NCBI GenBank assembly: GCA_964035575.1
Contig: OZ037911.1
Location: 186,001-250,000 of the forward strand
DNA length: 64,000 nucleotides
Reading direction: 5' to 3'
Origin: Rhynchopus sp. YZ270_cl-10
Lineage: Eukaryota > Euglenozoa > Diplonemea > Diplonemida > Diplonemidae
Positions 61,076-64,000 of this stretch are shown one piece after another. Positions within the stretch are counted from its first letter, which is position 1. Each line of letters starts with the position of its first letter. Made by a program: the position numbers and the translations under genes. The notes below the pieces were generated by a model. The model was not told the origin of the DNA, ran no database searches, and saw only the letters and a list, made by a program, of their open reading frames with translations.

Positions 61076-63934
61076 TCACATCCCATGCAACAGCGACATG
61101 AAGGACTCACCCTCCTCCTCCTCATCCTCCCCCCCTTCCTCCACAAACCCTGGGTACCACGCCCCTACCTTCTCCCTACCTGCCTCTACCTCTTGTGGAC
61201 TCCCTGAAGCCGACCGAGGAGACCCCGAACGCCGCCTCCTGCCCATCCCATGCAGCGTCCGCGGCGACACCTCCGCTGTGTACCCTCCGTCTCCTTCCCC
61301 TTCCTCTCTTCTTCCTGCGTATCGTTGGTAGCTTGAAGGACCGTTTCCTCGAAGCGCCCCACCCCCTCCTCCGGGACCTGGAGTGAAGAACGCATGAGTT
61401 GTTTGTGGTCTCTTTTTTGTCCTCTTTTTTGGAGTCATTTTGTCAGATTCAGAGAGATGACGAAGCGATAGGAGCAGCTCCCTCTCTGCGACGTGGTTTT
61501 CTGTGTTGGCAAGGTGTTGTGCTTCATATGCATTCCGCGATTCAACTGCCGCCCTTTCTTGCGTTACTGCGAGATGCTCCCTTGATAAAATCGCTCTATA
61601 ATTCAATAAGGTTACTTCCTCTGCCAACAACCTTGCCTTTTCCTCATCTTCATCTGAAGGGGGAGTTGCAGGACGGCTATACTCTGCTACTGTCTTCCTA
61701 TTACATTCTGCCTCTTTCATCGCCAGCTCTGTCAGCCCTTTTCGTGCAGTCTCTTCTCTTTCGGATAATTCCTTTTCTCTTTGATCTAATGCTGCGATGC
61801 GGTCTTCATAACCTCCAAAATCGCCTTCATTTTGAAAGGTTGCAGGGGTAATGGTGGTGGTGGTGGTGGTGATCGGGTTAGAACGTTTCGCACCAACAAC
61901 AATCCCAGCGAGGTATGCCGTGTTTATGTCAGCGTTGTGGCGAATATTGTTTTTGATGGTATCATGAGAGCAGCGTTGAACCCGCGCTGTCGCAGACCGT
62001 CGCATAATCCCTTGAAGACCTGATTGAAGAGATGCCAGCAGGGTGTCCAGCTCAGCAAGCTCCGTTGCGTGGGTACTGTCATATTGAGATGCGGTGTTCT
62101 CACGGTGGCGTTGGTTTTCTGCAAGACGTGCCGCAACCTGTTCTGTTCGTCGCAAAGCGTTGGCGCACATTTCCCCTATAAACTCTACCCCATGAGTGAC
62201 AGGATGTGCAAATTCTGTGTCTCCAAAAATTCCGTTATTTGCTTTCAACGCATCCAATTGGTTATGATAAAGGGAATGTGCATCGCAAGGGATTGCTACT
62301 GACCCAGAGGTTTCTTCCAACGAATTGGCGATGTCTTCAATATGTTTTCGTTCCCTCCCGATGGGCCCAGAGTTTGCAAGAACCTCCATGTTGTCGACGG
62401 TTTTGTGCATCCGGCGGAGTTTTTTGAATTCCATAGTATCCTCATCCTCATCTGAGCTGTACACCGTACCATCCCCGATCACCGTATCGCAGGGAAGGTT
62501 CAACTCACCGTAGAGCACTGCCGCCTCGGCATCGACAGTGGTGTTTTGTTCTTCTGCGAGGAGGCGCGCGATTTCGTCGACACCAAGACCGACCGCAATC
62601 AAATCTAACACCCTCTGCACTGCCGCAGGCCGCACGCTATACGCCGCAACACGAACGACGCACGCAATCGGACGGTGGTCGCTCAAACTCAGATCCCGAT
62701 AGCTTTTGTATTTGAGCGGCGCAATCTTGTTGCTTTCTGGGCCAAGAAACGCGCCATTCGAGTTCTCCACCGGTAACGTCCTATAGAGTATACGATCTGT
62801 GTACGACGGCACCCTCCGGGTACCCCCTCGTTTGGAACAGTCATAATCGTTGCGTCCTTTGAAGAATTTATATGTAGGGGGGAACTCCACTGGCGCTTCG
62901 GTGAAGCCTGGGAACAACGCAAAGTTGCTTCGCTCTGAACGCCCCCCCTTCATCGCAGCGCGCAGCTGGTCTGTCTGCAGAATCTGCGAAAAACGTCTCT
63001 TTGCGATCAACGACAACACCTCCTCGGGGGCGCCTTCTACTCGGTAGTTGAGATCCCCGAACCATACTATGTAGTCATGCTTGGCTATGGTACTCCCACC
63101 GAAACAGGATGCCGGCGGATGCAACGATGTAGGCGAATCAGGACCAGACGAGGACGGAGAAGCAGACGAAGAACCCCCTCTACTCCGTGTCGGCGATGCT
63201 GGCGCCGAGGACCGCGACCTGCCACGGACAGGAGAGAAGGAGGTGGACCGTGAGCGTTCTCTAGGAAGCACAGAAGGGTCCTGAGAAAGCGCAAAGTCCC
63301 CGAATTCTGTCAGATTGACGGTCGGTTCGTCGCACGGTTCCCTCCCTGGAACCAACTCGATTTCTTCAAGCACCGCTTTGTAGTTGAGGTTCCGCCGTTC
63401 GCTGCTCTTCAAATCATGGTCAAAATGGCAGTTCAAAAATAAGAACCGTTTGCTGTATAATGTGAACCTCACCGCGACCGCGCCTTTCCCAGAAAATGCG
63501 CGATTTACCCGCTTTTTTGCTTCAGTTGTGTTGTAAATATGCCGTGCATGCTTCCGCAATGCTAACACACAAATTAATTGACCATGCTTATGTTGCGTTA
63601 TGACCCCAACAAAGTCATGCGGGACCAATTCCTTTGTAATGCGGTCGGCCCAGGCGGTCCCTTTGCTGGCGCTGGTTTCTTGGATGCCGAGGACAATGAC
63701 ATCTAGGGCCCGTTTTGCTTGGACCCATCTAGCTATATACGGTGCATCTCCGTGCCCACAACCCTGCACATTCCACGAACACACGGCAACGTTAAGGTCC
63801 TCTCTAGACAGGTACAAATGCCGCGGAAGTTGCAACAACGCCTTTTCGCATGCCTCCCGCTTCGATGCAACCTCCTCGGGCTCTTTAGGTGAATAGGTTC
63901 CAGAACGCTTTCGGGTCGGCGAAGCGACGCTCAT
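61076..63934 (-). CDS. Inositol polyphosphate 5-phosphatase with long coiled-coil tail
   Basis: A 952-residue protein. The catalytic domain at about 47-432 has CSWNVQG (52), GIQET (83), WFGDLNYRV (291), RVPSYTDRILY (374) and SDHRPI (418), with Asp293, Asn295, Asp380 and His420 in place; this family removes the 5-phosphate from phosphoinositides or inositol phosphates. A Ser/Arg-rich insertion (about 225-280) sits between catalytic motifs. Beyond the domain, about 435-480 is a small helical module (VQRVLDLIAVGLGVDEIARL) and about 540-830 includes coiled coil. The C-terminus is Gly/Arg-rich, then acidic. No CAAX box or membrane segment is seen, so membrane recruitment must be through partners. 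The start follows a strong acceptor at 63972. Confidence 0.92.
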   Translation of the reverse strand: MSVASPTRKRSGTYSPKEPEEVASKREACEKALLQLPRHLYLSREDLNVAVCSWNVQGCGHGDAPYIARWVQAKRALDVIVLGIQETSASKGTAWADRITKELVPHDFVGVITQHKHGQLICVLALRKHARHIYNTTEAKKRVNRAFSGKGAVAVRFTLYSKRFLFLNCHFDHDLKSSERRNLNYKAVLEEIELVPGREPCDEPTVNLTEFGDFALSQDPSVLPRERSRSTSFSPVRGRSRSSAPASPTRSRGGSSSASPSSSGPDSPTSLHPPASCFGGSTIAKHDYIVWFGDLNYRVEGAPEEVLSLIAKRRFSQILQTDQLRAAMKGGRSERSNFALFPGFTEAPVEFPPTYKFFKGRNDYDCSKRGGTRRVPSYTDRILYRTLPVENSNGAFLGPESNKIAPLKYKSYRDLSLSDHRPIACVVRVAAYSVRPAAVQRVLDLIAVGLGVDEIARLLAEEQNTTVDAEAAVLYGELNLPCDTVIGDGTVYSSDEDEDTMEFKKLRRMHKTVDNMEVLANSGPIGRERKHIEDIANSLEETSGSVAIPCDAHSLYHNQLDALKANNGIFGDTEFAHPVTHGVEFIGEMCANALRRTEQVAARLAENQRHRENTASQYDSTHATELAELDTLLASLQSGLQGIMRRSATARVQRCSHDTIKNNIRHNADINTAYLAGIVVGAKRSNPITTTTTTITPATFQNEGDFGGYEDRIAALDQREKELSEREETARKGLTELAMKEAECNRKTVAEYSRPATPPSDEDEEKARLLAEEVTLLNYRAILSREHLAVTQERAAVESRNAYEAQHLANTENHVAERELLLSLRHLSESDKMTPKKRTKKRPQTTHAFFTPGPGGGGGALRGNGPSSYQRYAGRREEGEGDGGYTAEVSPRTLHGMGRRRRSGSPRSASGSPQEVEAGREKVGAWYPGFVEEGGEDEEEEGESFMSLLHGM

Positions 63935-63971
63935 TTTATGTGATCATTTGACAAAACAAAAATACCCTTTT

Positions 63972-63974
63972 CTG
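63972..63974 (-). promoter_or_regulatory. Putative 3' splice (trans-splice) acceptor of the 5-phosphatase gene
   Basis: CCCTCCCTCATCTCCTCATT then CCAG on the minus strand, 38 bases upstream of the ATG; a clear pyrimidine tract with no competing AG before it. Confidence 0.5.
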
Positions 63975-64000
63975 GAATGAGGAGATGAGGGAGGGGTGCA

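Overview
The window looks like nuclear DNA of a unicellular eukaryote. My best guess is a euglenozoan of the diplonemid type, and this is inference. All ten recognisable host genes lie on the minus strand. They come in clusters separated by long stretches of dispersed repeats and transposons, and transposon-like inverted repeats also sit inside an intron. Five introns can be placed by reading frame, and every donor is GTATGC or GTATGT. Several start codons are preceded by a pyrimidine tract ending in CAG, which would suit a trans-splice acceptor. The cyclase catalytic domain reads much like those of trypanosomatid receptor-type adenylate cyclases. No spliced-leader RNA, rRNA or tRNA gene was found to settle the question.

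Layout. 1-5.7 kb: nested mobile elements, including a tyrosine-recombinase transposon inside a hairpin-ended repeat. 5.7-18.4 kb: a gene cluster with an adenylate cyclase, a NUDT15/NUDX1-like Nudix hydrolase, a small two-exon gene, a 1184-residue coiled-coil protein, and a two-exon gene joining a degenerate Rho-like GTPase to a long coiled coil. 18.4-27.7 kb: gene-free, homopolymer-rich, full of short dispersed repeats and small inverted-repeat elements. 27.8-28.5 kb: a CCCH zinc finger plus CEP164-type WW protein. 29.4-45.0 kb: a large segment present twice (29.4-37.2 and 39.3-45.0 kb). Each copy is followed by a different secreted-protein gene: a five-repeat PAN/apple protein after the first and an unrelated Cys-containing secreted protein after the second. 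46.6-47.7 kb: a terminal-inverted-repeat element with an 8-bp target duplication. 48.3-63.9 kb: a second gene cluster with a giant FYVE plus filamin-repeat protein (four exons, about 2550 residues), an adenylation-carrier-ankyrin protein, and an inositol polyphosphate 5-phosphatase with a long tail.

Several products belong to signalling or membrane-identity themes: cAMP synthesis, PI3P binding by FYVE, phosphoinositide dephosphorylation and pseudo-GTPase scaffolding. In a polycistronic genome, neighbours need not share a pathway. The paired duplicate segments are useful because each copy serves as the empty site for insertions in the other. This allows exact element ends and target duplications to be read directly for several transposons.
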